Below, one piece after another: positions 9,593-18,086 of a stretch of 64,000 bases of DNA. Source of the DNA: Candidatus Flexicrinis affinis (GTDB lineage: Bacteria > Chloroflexota > Anaerolineae > Aggregatilineales > Phototrophicaceae); contig JADJWE010000001.1 of NCBI GenBank assembly GCA_016716525.1, positions 2,046,001 through 2,110,000 of the forward strand, read 5' to 3'. The position numbers and the translations under genes were made by a program. The notes below the pieces were generated by a model. The model was not told the origin of the DNA. It did not search any database and saw only the letters and a list, made by a program, of their open reading frames with translations. The first letter of the stretch is position 1. Every line of letters starts with the position of its first letter.

Positions 9593-9622
9593 GGCGCGGG
9601 CACCATTGTGAATGCCCGCGCC
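9593..9622 (-). terminator. Terminator hairpin between convergent VanW and ABC-2 operon
   Basis: A perfect 10-bp stem (GGCGCGGGCA / TGCCCGCGCC) with a 10-nt loop. On the minus strand it is followed by GTTTTTGTTC, so it looks like a rho-independent terminator for the ABC-2 operon. On the plus strand it has no T run but could still stop the VanW transcript. Confidence 0.75.
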
Positions 9623-9645
9623 GAATGACTGCGATTGCCCGTCCC

Positions 9646-10908
9646 TTAGTCAATCACCTTGAATCTGCGCACGGCCAGCATGAAGAACACCGCGCCGATT
9701 CCGAGCAGCACGGCCGACGGGCCGACGATGCCGGCGAAGCCCTGATCCAGCGCAATCACGTTGCGGAAGCCGTCGACCACCCATTTGAACGGCGAGATCA
9801 CCGAGATCGCGCGCATGAACTCGGGAACGAACTCGAGATCGAGCGACCACCACGCACCGCCGATTGGCGCCAGCGCCAGCGTGACCAGTACGACGAGGCT
9901 GCCCGCCTGATCTTCGGTCTTCACGACCGTCGCCATGAACAGCGTAAACGTGCTGATGCACAGCGAGAACGCCATCATGACGATCAGCAGGGCCAGCGGG
10001 TTGTTGCCGAACGACACGTCGAGGATCTGGCCGTAGATCAACCCCACGCCGAAGGCCACACCGTACTGGATCATGCCGAGCGCGAAGCGCGCCAGCAGCT
10101 TGCCGAGGATGATCTCCGCCTTGGTGACGGGCGCGGCGGCAAGCCGCTGCAGTGTCCACAGCCGCCGTTCTTGCACGAGCGTGCTGGCACCGGCGAGGAT
10201 CAGGAACATCACGTACATGCTGCCCATACCGGGGACGCTTTGCTGGAGGCCCACCAAGAAGTCGGGCTGCGTGAGAGGCGCGACCTCTTCGTTGATTGAA
10301 ACCGGCGACTGCGCCCAGATTTCGGCCGCACTCGTGCGCATCGAATCGACAAACGCGTCGTCACCGTCAAGTGTCTCGTCGGCGATCTGCTGGGCAAGCT
10401 GTTCGGCGGACACGATACCTTGGACGCGCCGTACCGCCGTGCCGACCGCCTGCTGGGCGATGCTCTCCGCCGTCGCCGACTCGCTCGAGCGGTACGTGAT
10501 GTGCGCCGCCTGGCCCGAGCGCAGTACTTCTTCGAACCCGGGCACGATCACGATATAAGCCAACGTCTGGGCACGATCAAGCCGCGACTGGGCATCGTCG
10601 GCCGAAATGCCGTCGGCATCGTCGCCCAGCGCGCACACGTCTTCGGCGTCATTCTGCTGCGGGCAGATGACGAGCGTGGGCTGCTGACCGACCAGCGCAT
10701 CGACAAACGTGCCGGACAGCGTCGACTGATCCTGATCGACCACATCGACCAGATAGCGCACCGGTTCTGACGATCCGCCGAGGCTCTGGCCGTTGACGAG
10801 GCCGATTACGAAGATCAACGCCGCAGGAAGTAGCACGAGATTAATCCAGATCGTCCGATCGCTGAAGGCAATGCGGATGTCGTTGAGCGCGATGTTGAGT
10901 GCTTTCAT
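9646..10908 (-). CDS. ABC-2 type exporter permease (second of two)
   Basis: 420 aa with the YhgE/ABC-2 layout: one N-terminal TM (~20-40), a large extracytoplasmic domain (~45-215), then five or six TM helices. The core includes LQRLAAAPVTKAEIILGKLLA, typical of ABC-2 permeases. It starts 11 nt after the other permease gene with SD GGGAGG before the ATG. Together with the ATPase it forms a three-gene efflux operon of the DrrAB/YhfI type; the substrate is unknown. It ends at a hairpin terminator. Confidence 0.88.
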   Translation of the reverse strand: MKALNIALNDIRIAFSDRTIWINLVLLPAALIFVIGLVNGQSLGGSSEPVRYLVDVVDQDQSTLSGTFVDALVGQQPTLVICPQQNDAEDVCALGDDADGISADDAQSRLDRAQTLAYIVIVPGFEEVLRSGQAAHITYRSSESATAESIAQQAVGTAVRRVQGIVSAEQLAQQIADETLDGDDAFVDSMRTSAAEIWAQSPVSINEEVAPLTQPDFLVGLQQSVPGMGSMYVMFLILAGASTLVQERRLWTLQRLAAAPVTKAEIILGKLLARFALGMIQYGVAFGVGLIYGQILDVSFGNNPLALLIVMMAFSLCISTFTLFMATVVKTEDQAGSLVVLVTLALAPIGGAWWSLDLEFVPEFMRAISVISPFKWVVDGFRNVIALDQGFAGIVGPSAVLLGIGAVFFMLAVRRFKVID

Positions 10909-10919
10909 CGTCGTCCTCC

Positions 10920-12296
10920 CTACCGATCACCGATGCGCGAACGGAACAGCACGAACCCGATCGCAAACGTCACCGCGCCGTACAACACCATCACGAGCAG
11001 ATTGAGCATGATGTCGTTGTCGCCCGCGGCCAGTTTGGTGAAAGTGTCCGCGCCCCAATGCACGATCGACAGACTTGCCAGCGCCGTCGGCAGGGTGAAG
11101 CCGAAAGCGCCGCCAAACAGCGCGCTGAAGATGGCGACGACACTGCCGACCATGCCGGCCTGTTCTGCAGTCTTGGCGACGGCGGCGGTGATGCTCCCGA
11201 TTCCTGCCGTTCCGAGCGCCGTCGCAGCGATCGCAGCGACGATTCCGAGAATGTTGGTACCCCAGATGAACTGGAGCGACCCGCCCAAGAGCGACGCCAA
11301 CAACGTAAGGCTCACCACGAGAAACAAGACCTGCACCACCACAACGATGAACACCGCCAGCATCTTCCCGAGCAGCACCATCACGGCGGGCGTCGGCGTA
11401 ATGAGCAGGCGCTGAAGCGTCCAGTTCTTGCGTTCGATGATAATGCTGGAGGCCTGCCCGTTGGCAGTGAACAAGCCGAAGAAGACGGCCTGCGCCGACC
11501 CGATCACGACCAGCGGATTGATCGCGACCTCGGTGCCAGTTGCCGACTGCCGGTCGACCACGACCGATGACGAGACGCCGGCAAAAGCACAAACGATGCC
11601 TTCGTTGAACGCGCTGCTGCTGAACACTGACGCAATCTGCAGCGGGTCGGACGGCAGTGACGCGATAAGGGCAGACAACGTCACATTGCCTGCTGCGAAC
11701 CGCGTACTCATCTGGTCGACGACGCTGCGGACAATCTGCGCGGCGATCGGGCGCTCCGGCGAGCTGTATACCTCAATTGTCACCGGCGTTAAGGCGGGCT
11801 TGACGGGGGAAACCTGCAGGTCGGCGCTGAACGACGCGGGAATGATGATCGCCAGCGCATACTCTTCGGCTTCGACGGCGCGGCGCGCTTCTTCCACGCT
11901 GGTTAACGTTACCGGTGCGAGAAGCTCTTCCAGAGTCATCGAGTAATCGGCGCTGCTGTCGCCTGATGCCCCCGCGACGCTTGGACAGTCCGGGGCGGAG
12001 TCCGTCCACCCGGGAACCGTGCCGCCCATGTCCTCGCCGCTCAACACGCTGGTGATCAGCGCGCCGTAGTTAATGGTGCTGTCCTGCCCGCCGAAGTTCA
12101 ACGGCGCGCCCTCGTCCAAATTGACGATGGCGACCGGTATTTCCGAGAGGGCACTGCCTCCGCTGCCGATACCGCCGAACGTCACGCCGATGATCGCGGC
12201 CAGCACCAGCGGCGCAGCGAACATGATCAGTAGCAAATTGCGGTCGGATAGAGTCGTCTGCAGGTCTTTGAGTGCGATAATGAACGCTTTGCGCAT
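10920..12296 (-). CDS. ABC-2 type exporter permease (first of two)
   Basis: 458 aa, the same architecture as its downstream neighbour: N-terminal TM, ~230-aa extracytoplasmic insert, then five or six TM helices with the LQRLLITPTPAVMVLLGKML motif in the transmembrane core. The ATG at 12296 is chosen over one 15 nt upstream because GGAGG lies 5 nt before it. The gap to the ATPase stop is 11 nt. The two permeases share little beyond architecture and probably form a heterodimer. Confidence 0.88.
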   Translation of the reverse strand: MRKAFIIALKDLQTTLSDRNLLLIMFAAPLVLAAIIGVTFGGIGSGGSALSEIPVAIVNLDEGAPLNFGGQDSTINYGALITSVLSGEDMGGTVPGWTDSAPDCPSVAGASGDSSADYSMTLEELLAPVTLTSVEEARRAVEAEEYALAIIIPASFSADLQVSPVKPALTPVTIEVYSSPERPIAAQIVRSVVDQMSTRFAAGNVTLSALIASLPSDPLQIASVFSSSAFNEGIVCAFAGVSSSVVVDRQSATGTEVAINPLVVIGSAQAVFFGLFTANGQASSIIIERKNWTLQRLLITPTPAVMVLLGKMLAVFIVVVVQVLFLVVSLTLLASLLGGSLQFIWGTNILGIVAAIAATALGTAGIGSITAAVAKTAEQAGMVGSVVAIFSALFGGAFGFTLPTALASLSIVHWGADTFTKLAAGDNDIMLNLLVMVLYGAVTFAIGFVLFRSRIGDR

Positions 12297-12307
12297 GACG
12301 TCCTCCG

Positions 12308-13291
12308 TCACTCGCGCAGCGCGCGGCCGGTCAAGGCGAGAAACAGCGTCTCAAGGTCCGGTTCGCGTACGGTGACCGACATAACGTCGACGCCTGCCGC
12401 GTTCATGGCGGTTAACACGTCGGGCAGCGCGCGCCGGCCAAGCCGAGCGTAGACGGCGTATTTGGCTTCACCATTGTCCTCGGCCACTGGCTCCGGCTGT
12501 GCGCGGCTGACGCCCTCGACCGCCTGAAGCACGCCCACGATCGAATCGTTGGCTTGTTCCTTTCCGATTGTCAGGACGAGGATGTCCTCTTCGCCCGTCT
12601 GCGACATCAGCTCCATCAGCGTCCCAAGCGCGATAATCGACCCGTTGTCGATGATCGCGACCCGGTCGCTCAGTTCCTGCGCCTCTTCCATCAGGTGGGT
12701 GGTGTACAGCACGGTCATGCCGTACTCGCTGCGCAGGCGCAGCACCGTATCGAGGATTCGCCGCCGGCTTTGCGGGTCGACCCCAACGGTCGGCTCGTCC
12801 ATGTAGATCAACTGCGGGCGATGCAGCAGCCCGACCCCAATGTTCACGCGGCGCTTCATGCCGCCGCTGAACGTCTCGACTTTGTCGTTCTGCCGGTCCT
12901 TGAGGTCGATCACGTCGAGCACTTCGTCGATGCGCTTGCCGAGTTCGGCGCCAGACAGACCGTACATCCGTCCGAAAAAGTCGAGATTGCGCCGGGCCGT
13001 GAGCATTGGATAAAGCGCCACTTCTTGCGGCACTACACCGATCATGGCCTTTGCCTGCAGCGGATCGCGCGTGATTGAGTGACCGCCGATTTCGGCATCG
13101 CCGGCGGTCGGCGGGATCAAGCCGCTAATCATCGAGATGGTTGTGCTCTTGCCGGCGCCGTTCGGCCCCAACAGGCTAAACACTTCTCCCTTGCGAATTT
13201 CGAGGTCGATGCCGCGTACGGCTTCCACGACCGTCCCATCCTGACGCGTATAAGTCTTCGTCAGGCCCGATGCCCGTACGATCGGTTCCAT
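12308..13291 (-). CDS. ABC transporter ATP-binding protein (multidrug/ABC-2 type)
   Basis: 327 aa. Walker A LLGPNGAGKSTT, signature FSGGMKRRVNI, Walker B LIYMDEPTVG and the switch His in TTHLMEEA are all present. The order matches DrrA/CcmA-type subunits, and the C-terminal ~80 aa form the extra domain common in this subfamily. The frame is open well upstream, but the ATG at 13291 starts the family N-terminus and follows a GGGGGG purine run. It is first gene of the operon driving the two ABC-2 permeases. Confidence 0.92.
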   Translation of the reverse strand: MEPIVRASGLTKTYTRQDGTVVEAVRGIDLEIRKGEVFSLLGPNGAGKSTTISMISGLIPPTAGDAEIGGHSITRDPLQAKAMIGVVPQEVALYPMLTARRNLDFFGRMYGLSGAELGKRIDEVLDVIDLKDRQNDKVETFSGGMKRRVNIGVGLLHRPQLIYMDEPTVGVDPQSRRRILDTVLRLRSEYGMTVLYTTHLMEEAQELSDRVAIIDNGSIIALGTLMELMSQTGEEDILVLTIGKEQANDSIVGVLQAVEGVSRAQPEPVAEDNGEAKYAVYARLGRRALPDVLTAMNAAGVDVMSVTVREPDLETLFLALTGRALRE

Positions 13292-13442
13292 ATGTCCCCC
13301 CAGTTGTTTCCGTCGCAGCGTGGAGCACAAGCTCAGTATAGCGTAGTTAACGGTAATACGGTTCGATCGGCGCCTGAGTTGCTCCGAATGCGGGATGGCA
13401 TGGCGCTGTGGTATCCTTGCGCCGCACACGACAGGGAGACTC

Positions 13443-13991
13443 ATGACCGCGCTGCAATTGCTCCAACCGCACGAGACAATCGCCGACGTTGTACTGACCA
13501 ACTTGCGCGCATTCAGGGATGATCGCGGTCAGTTCGTTGAAACGTTCAGGGCGTCGTGGTTCCCGCAGGTGGATTGGTCGCGCATCCAGACCAACCGGTC
13601 GGACAGCGCACAGGGCGTGCTGCGGGGCCTGCACTACCACTTCCATCAGGTCGATTATTGGGTCGTGACGCGCGGCCGGATACGGGTAGGACTCGCAGAC
13701 TTGCGACCCTCGTCTCCGTCCTATATGACCGCGGCTGTCGTCGATCTCGATGCGGACGAACCACGCGGGCTGTTCGTGCCGGTCGGTGTGGCGCACGGCT
13801 TTTTCGCGGTGACGGACTGCACCCTCACCTACCTCGTCAATAACTACTACGATTCCTCCGACGAGCACGGCGTCGCGTGGAACGACGCCGAGTTGGCCGT
13901 GCCATGGGGTACGACTTCGGCCGTATTGTCGCCGCGCGACAGCACCAATCGCCTGTGGCGGGACATCCCAAACGACCAGCGGCCGCGCTGA
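13443..13991 (+). CDS. rfbC: dTDP-4-dehydrorhamnose 3,5-epimerase-like protein
   Basis: 182 aa cupin-fold protein. GVLRGLHYH (catalytic His region) and the VPVGVAHGF motif are signatures of RmlC/RfbC, which epimerises dTDP-4-keto-6-deoxyglucose on the way to dTDP-rhamnose. The substrate-binding Arg in RDDRGQFVETF is also present. The ATG at 13443 has GGGAG 4 nt upstream. No rmlA, B or D is adjacent, so it may act on a related dTDP-sugar. It diverges from the ABC-2 operon across ~150 bp. Confidence 0.85.
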   Translation: MTALQLLQPHETIADVVLTNLRAFRDDRGQFVETFRASWFPQVDWSRIQTNRSDSAQGVLRGLHYHFHQVDYWVVTRGRIRVGLADLRPSSPSYMTAAVVDLDADEPRGLFVPVGVAHGFFAVTDCTLTYLVNNYYDSSDEHGVAWNDAELAVPWGTTSAVLSPRDSTNRLWRDIPNDQRPR

Positions 13992-14085
13992 GTAGCGCAT
14001 GAACGTGCTTTGCACTTCGCATCGGCCGTGGTATCAATAACCGGTCGCGTGTTTGCGATTGGTTCAATAGAAAGGTACTGAACAT

Positions 14086-15198
14086 ATGCGCAAGTTGGTT
14101 ATCGTGTGCACGCTTTTGTTGGTCGTTGCGGCGATTGGCGTGGCTCAAGACACGTCGCCGGTCGTGATTCCCGCATGGGATGAGATCGAAGCGGGCGCTT
14201 GGACGAATATCCCCGGCCCCGAAGGCACGATTTGCTCGAATGGTACGCCGTACAGCTTTTACGCACGGCCGGCCAGCGAGCCGTCCGACAAGCTGTTGAT
14301 CCACTTTCAGGGCGGTGGCGCGTGCTGGATGCAAGGAAACTGCGACCTGACTGCGAACCCCACATACGACCCGTTCGTCGATGAGTCGGACGACCCGACC
14401 AACGGTGGCGGAATCTTCGACTTCGCAAATCCGGCGAACCCGTTTGCGGACTACAACATGATCCTCGCGCCGTATTGCACAGGCGACGTACACGTCGGTG
14501 ACGCGCAGACGACCTACGAAGAGGGTGAGTCCGAAGTCACAATCAACCACAACGGCTATGCCAACGCGGCGGCCGTGCTGGGTTGGGTGTTCGCCAACGT
14601 CCCGACAGCCAGCGACGTGTTTGTCACGGGCTGCTCGGCCGGCGCGATCCCGTCGCCGTTCTACGTGTGGTGGGTTGCCGAGAACTATGGCGACGCGCGG
14701 ATCGTACAGCTTGGCGATGCCGCGGGTGCGTATCGCAACGTCACCGGCGTGCTGACCGATGTTATGGGGTCTTGGGGTACGTTCGATATCCTCGGCGAAC
14801 CCTACTCGGACGTGTCTGACGAGGATATGACGTTCGAGCAGTTTTACATCAAGATGGGCAACTTGTTCCCCGAAGTGCAGTTCGCCCAGTACAACGCGGC
14901 GTACGATCAGGTCCAGACCGGATTCGTCGTGCTCGCTGGCCTCGGCGAGCCGAACCTGCCGCAGCTTCTGGCAGACAACCTTGCCGACATCAAGGCCGGC
15001 CTCGAACAGGACAACTTCCACAGCTTTACGGCTGGTGGCAGCGGGCACTGCGTCACCGTGACGCCCGAGCTGTACACGATCGCCAGCAATGGCGTCCCGT
15101 TAATCGATTGGGTGACGGCTCTCGCCGCTGGTGAGCCGGTGCAAGACGTCGTTTGCGAGGACTGCACGGAAGCGGAGTACGTCGAGGGCGGCGAATAA
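14086..15198 (+). CDS. Secreted pectinacetylesterase-family hydrolase
   Basis: 370 aa. An N-terminal signal peptide (residues 1-20, ending at VAQ) is followed by an alpha/beta-hydrolase domain of the plant pectinacetylesterase/Notum family. The oxyanion region is FQGGGACW (~75-81), the nucleophile elbow is TGCSAGA (Ser184), and the catalytic His lies in GSGHCVTV near residue 321. Such enzymes remove acetyl or acyl groups from polysaccharides or proteins outside the cell. AAAGG lies upstream of the ATG, and a hairpin terminator follows. Confidence 0.85.
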   Translation: MRKLVIVCTLLLVVAAIGVAQDTSPVVIPAWDEIEAGAWTNIPGPEGTICSNGTPYSFYARPASEPSDKLLIHFQGGGACWMQGNCDLTANPTYDPFVDESDDPTNGGGIFDFANPANPFADYNMILAPYCTGDVHVGDAQTTYEEGESEVTINHNGYANAAAVLGWVFANVPTASDVFVTGCSAGAIPSPFYVWWVAENYGDARIVQLGDAAGAYRNVTGVLTDVMGSWGTFDILGEPYSDVSDEDMTFEQFYIKMGNLFPEVQFAQYNAAYDQVQTGFVVLAGLGEPNLPQLLADNLADIKAGLEQDNFHSFTAGGSGHCVTVTPELYTIASNGVPLIDWVTALAAGEPVQDVVCEDCTEAEYVEGGE

Positions 15199-15218
15199 GC
15201 TCGCTCCTCCTTGGATCG

Positions 15219-15257
15219 GCGCCCTTTGCGTGAACCGCGCAAGGGGCGCTATTGTTT
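15219..15257 (+). terminator. Rho-independent-like terminator after the pectinacetylesterase gene
   Basis: Stem GCGCCCTTTGCG (15219-15230) pairs with CGCAAGGGGCGC (15238-15249) with one wobble/mismatch and a 7-nt loop, followed by TATTGTTTA. It separates the esterase from the threonine-synthase-like gene. Confidence 0.7.
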
Positions 15258-15287
15258 AGGTGTACCGTCGATAATGGGACGCGACAT

Positions 15288-16373
15288 ATGAGCGTGCTCT
15301 ACTGCCCGACCTGCGATTCCCCGCCCGATCCGCTCGATTGGCATTGCCGCGCGTGCGGCGGCGCGCTGGAGCTGCGCGACCAGCCGCCGTTCAAGGCCGA
15401 CGCGATCAACACCGAACACTGGTCGATGTGGCGGTACGGATCATCGCTCGATGTCGAACGGCGTGTGTCGCTTGGCGCAGGCATGACGCCACTTGTGCCG
15501 CTGAAGCCAAGCGACGAGTCGGTGTGGATCAAGTGCGAGTACTTGAACCCCACCGGCAGCTATAAGGATCGCGGGACCGAGACGCTGCTCAGCTACCTCG
15601 CGGGTCACGGCGTGACGTCGGTCGTCGAAGAGTCGTCGGGGAACGCCGGCGCGTCAATGGCGCAGTACGCGGCACAGGCCGGCATGAGGGCGCGCATCTT
15701 CGTCCCGGAAAACGCTCCTCCCGGCAAGACACGCGCAATCGCCGCCGCGGCAGAATTGATCGTCGTACCCGGCCCGCGCCAGAACGTCAACGACGCGTGC
15801 CTTGCGGCCGCCGTCGACGGTACGGTGTACGCCAGCCACGGCTGGAATCCATACTGGATCGTGGGCCAGCAGACCATCGCATGGGAAATCTGGGAGCAGT
15901 TTGGCAAGGCGCCGGCAGCGATCGTCACGCCGGCCGGCCAAGGCGGGCTGCTGCTCGGCATCGCACGCGGGTTTCGGGCGCTGCACGCCGCCGGAGTCAT
16001 CGACCGGCTGCCGCGACTGTATGCGGTTCAGCCGTGGGCGTGCGATCCGTTTGTCCGCGCGATTGAAGCCGACGCATCCGAGCCGGAGCTGATGATCGCT
16101 CAGCGCAGCGCAGCGGACGGGACGCTGGTCGGGAACCCGGTTCGCGGCCAGCAGGTGTTAGCTGCAATCCGTGAGACACACGGATGGGCATTCACAGTCG
16201 CCGAGGACGACCTGCTCGAGGCGCGCTCTCAGCTTGCGCGGCGCGGTTTCTATGTCGAGCCGACCAGCGCCATGACTCACGCGGCTTTGGCCCGCGTGCA
16301 TGAACATATGGGCGGCGCGGGTGGACCGATCATCTTGATCGCTACCGGACACGGACTCAAGTCGTCGGCCTAG
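15288..16373 (+). CDS. Threonine synthase-like PLP-dependent enzyme with N-terminal zinc ribbon
   Basis: 361 aa fold-type II PLP enzyme. Cys6, Cys9, Cys20 and Cys23 form a small zinc ribbon. The PLP lysine is Lys93 in SYKDRGTE, and the Ser/Gly phosphate loop (PAGQGGLLLG) and ESSGNAGASMA motif match ThrC and cysteate-synthase-like proteins. Threonine synthase converts O-phosphohomoserine to threonine; paralogues with zinc ribbons can have other activities. The start at 15288 is chosen over an in-frame codon at 15252 because it begins at the ribbon. The stop shares CTAG with the convergent TerB-like gene. Confidence 0.83.
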   Translation: MSVLYCPTCDSPPDPLDWHCRACGGALELRDQPPFKADAINTEHWSMWRYGSSLDVERRVSLGAGMTPLVPLKPSDESVWIKCEYLNPTGSYKDRGTETLLSYLAGHGVTSVVEESSGNAGASMAQYAAQAGMRARIFVPENAPPGKTRAIAAAAELIVVPGPRQNVNDACLAAAVDGTVYASHGWNPYWIVGQQTIAWEIWEQFGKAPAAIVTPAGQGGLLLGIARGFRALHAAGVIDRLPRLYAVQPWACDPFVRAIEADASEPELMIAQRSAADGTLVGNPVRGQQVLAAIRETHGWAFTVAEDDLLEARSQLARRGFYVEPTSAMTHAALARVHEHMGGAGGPIILIATGHGLKSSA

Positions 16374-16801
16374 TCGAATGCCTCGATCGCGGCACGGACC
16401 TGCTCGGCCGTCAACCCGAAGGCACGCTGAAGCAGCGCAAACCCGGCGCGCTCGCCCGTCTGGATGTAGCCGTCGGCGCTGGCGACCGCAGCAGCCATGC
16501 TCAGCGCGAACATCCGCTGTTGCTCGGTCGTAAGAATCCCCGCCACCTTGTTGAGGCGAACCGACGGGCCCTCGTCATAGATCGCGTTGGCGCAGTCAAA
16601 GCATAGATCCATCAACTGCTGACGCGTCATCGCTTTGAGCGCCGGGTGGTTCTCGAGATAGCCGACGACGGTCATCTGCACCATGTTGAGTTCGGTCTTT
16701 CTCACGGTGCCGTCAGCGATCGCAAACAGCATCATCGTTTCGACATACGCCCGCAGTTCGTCATTGGTGAACGGCCCGGTCGGCTTGCTGAATGAAGTCA
16801 T
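16370..16801 (-). CDS. TerB-like helical protein
   Basis: 143 aa, all-helical. Two ADG....E-type motifs (FAIADGTVRKTEL and VASADGYIQTGER) resemble the metal-binding acidic repeats of the TerB/DjlA family. The role is unknown; TerB proteins are linked to tellurite and stress responses and membrane complexes. No other ter genes are nearby. The ATG at 16801 was chosen over one 15 nt upstream. It is convergent with the PLP-enzyme gene, sharing stop bases. Confidence 0.6.
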   Translation of the reverse strand: MTSFSKPTGPFTNDELRAYVETMMLFAIADGTVRKTELNMVQMTVVGYLENHPALKAMTRQQLMDLCFDCANAIYDEGPSVRLNKVAGILTTEQQRMFALSMAAAVASADGYIQTGERAGFALLQRAFGLTAEQVRAAIEAFD

Positions 16802-16889
16802 CAATCCATCCCCCATACTAGGCGTCCGTCAGCCCACACAAGTGTAGCATCCCACCACAATTCTGTGGGTTGACGCGGCCCTACAGCGC

Positions 16890-17795
16890 CTAAATGATCC
16901 GCTGGCCGAACAGGCTTGCGACCAAGTCGACCGCGAGATTCGCCGTGCGGTTGCGTTCGTCCAGCACCGGGTTGACTTCGACGACATCGACGGTGCGCGT
17001 CCGCCCGGTGTCGTGCAGAATCTCCATCAGCAGGTGGGCCTCGCGGTACGACAGTCCGCCCGGCACGGGCGTCCCAACGCCCGGCGCGAAGGTTGGGTCG
17101 CACGAATCGAGATCGAGGCTGAGGTGCAGCGTATCACAATGGGCGAACCCGGCAAGCAGATCCTGCGCGACCGCGTACAACCCGCGTTCGTCGATATCGC
17201 GCATGGTAAAGGTGCGGATTCCGCTTCGAGCGAGGCGTTGGCGCTCGGCCGAGTCGAGGTTGCGCAGGCCGATCATGGCGACATCTTCGGCGGCCAGCGC
17301 GGGCCTGCGGCTGCCGATCTCGCTCAGGGCCACTGGACCGTCGCCCAGCAGAGCGGCGACGCTCATGCCGTGAACGTTTCCCGACGGCGAGGTCTCCGGC
17401 GTGTTCATGTCGGCGTGAGCGTCGATCCAGATGACGCCAACGCTGCCCCGCTGCCGGACGGCCGCGACCGTCCCAATGCTGATCGTGTGGTCACCGCCGA
17501 GGAACACGGCGTTTTCATCCGGCTGAAGGGCTCCGACAATGTGCTCGTAGGCCTCGCGGCAAATACTGGCGATTTGCGGAAGATAACGTGCGTTCGCATG
17601 CGAGTCATACTGCTCGAATGCTTGTTCGGCTTGCGGCACGACGAGGTTGCCGGCGTCGATCGGAAGGTAGCCGAGCGCGCGCAAGCGGTCGCTCAGGCCG
17701 GCGTAGCGGATTGCGCTCGGACCCATGTCGACCCCACGCCTGCTTTGTCCCAAGTCCATCGGGATTCCGTAGATACGAACGATCGGGCTGGACAT
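16890..17795 (-). CDS. rocF: Arginase
   Basis: 301 aa, ureohydrolase family. Metal-binding motifs GGDHTISIGT, WIDAHADMNTPETS and SLDLDSCDP are all present, with the arginase-type SGNVHGM sequence rather than the agmatinase form. The enzyme hydrolyses arginine to ornithine and urea with two Mn ions. The ATG at 17795 has AGGAG 6 nt upstream. It belongs to a minus-strand group with a small unknown protein and a GH13 enzyme. A P5C dehydrogenase gene (39282-40841) could act further down the same catabolic route. Confidence 0.92.
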   Translation of the reverse strand: MSSPIVRIYGIPMDLGQSRRGVDMGPSAIRYAGLSDRLRALGYLPIDAGNLVVPQAEQAFEQYDSHANARYLPQIASICREAYEHIVGALQPDENAVFLGGDHTISIGTVAAVRQRGSVGVIWIDAHADMNTPETSPSGNVHGMSVAALLGDGPVALSEIGSRRPALAAEDVAMIGLRNLDSAERQRLARSGIRTFTMRDIDERGLYAVAQDLLAGFAHCDTLHLSLDLDSCDPTFAPGVGTPVPGGLSYREAHLLMEILHDTGRTRTVDVVEVNPVLDERNRTANLAVDLVASLFGQRII

Positions 17796-17831
17796 CGGCG
17801 CTCCTGTTTGTGTCAGCATGGCACGGGTCGG

Positions 17832-18086
17832 TCAATCGCGCGGGCCGAAGTGCTTTAGCGCGCGCTCTAGCTGCTCCACCACATCCTCGGGGGCGTCTGC
17901 GAAGGCGGGCCCATACTCGTAGTAGTGCGCGTACGACTGAATGTGGCTGGCGTCTCCGCATGCGCAGCCGATGTCGTCGAACCACTCGAGCACGGCGCGG
18001 TCGGCATCGACCTTTAGCCCGTTCACGCCACCGTCCTCATTCGCCCACATCCACTCGGTGTTGATGCGCTCAGCCACGCGGGCCAT
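17832..18086 (-). CDS. Small hypothetical protein
   Basis: 84 aa, no signal peptide or TM helix. It contains WEWFDDIGCACG-like and HYYEYGPAFAD segments and an acidic helical C-terminus. No family was recognised. The ATG at 18086 directly follows AAAGGAG and overlaps the 3' end of the GH13 gene by 17 bp, implying translational coupling; arginase follows after 36 bp. A longer reading of the frame inside the GH13 gene is rejected as shadow. Confidence 0.6.
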   Translation of the reverse strand: MARVAERINTEWMWANEDGGVNGLKVDADRAVLEWFDDIGCACGDASHIQSYAHYYEYGPAFADAPEDVVEQLERALKHFGPRD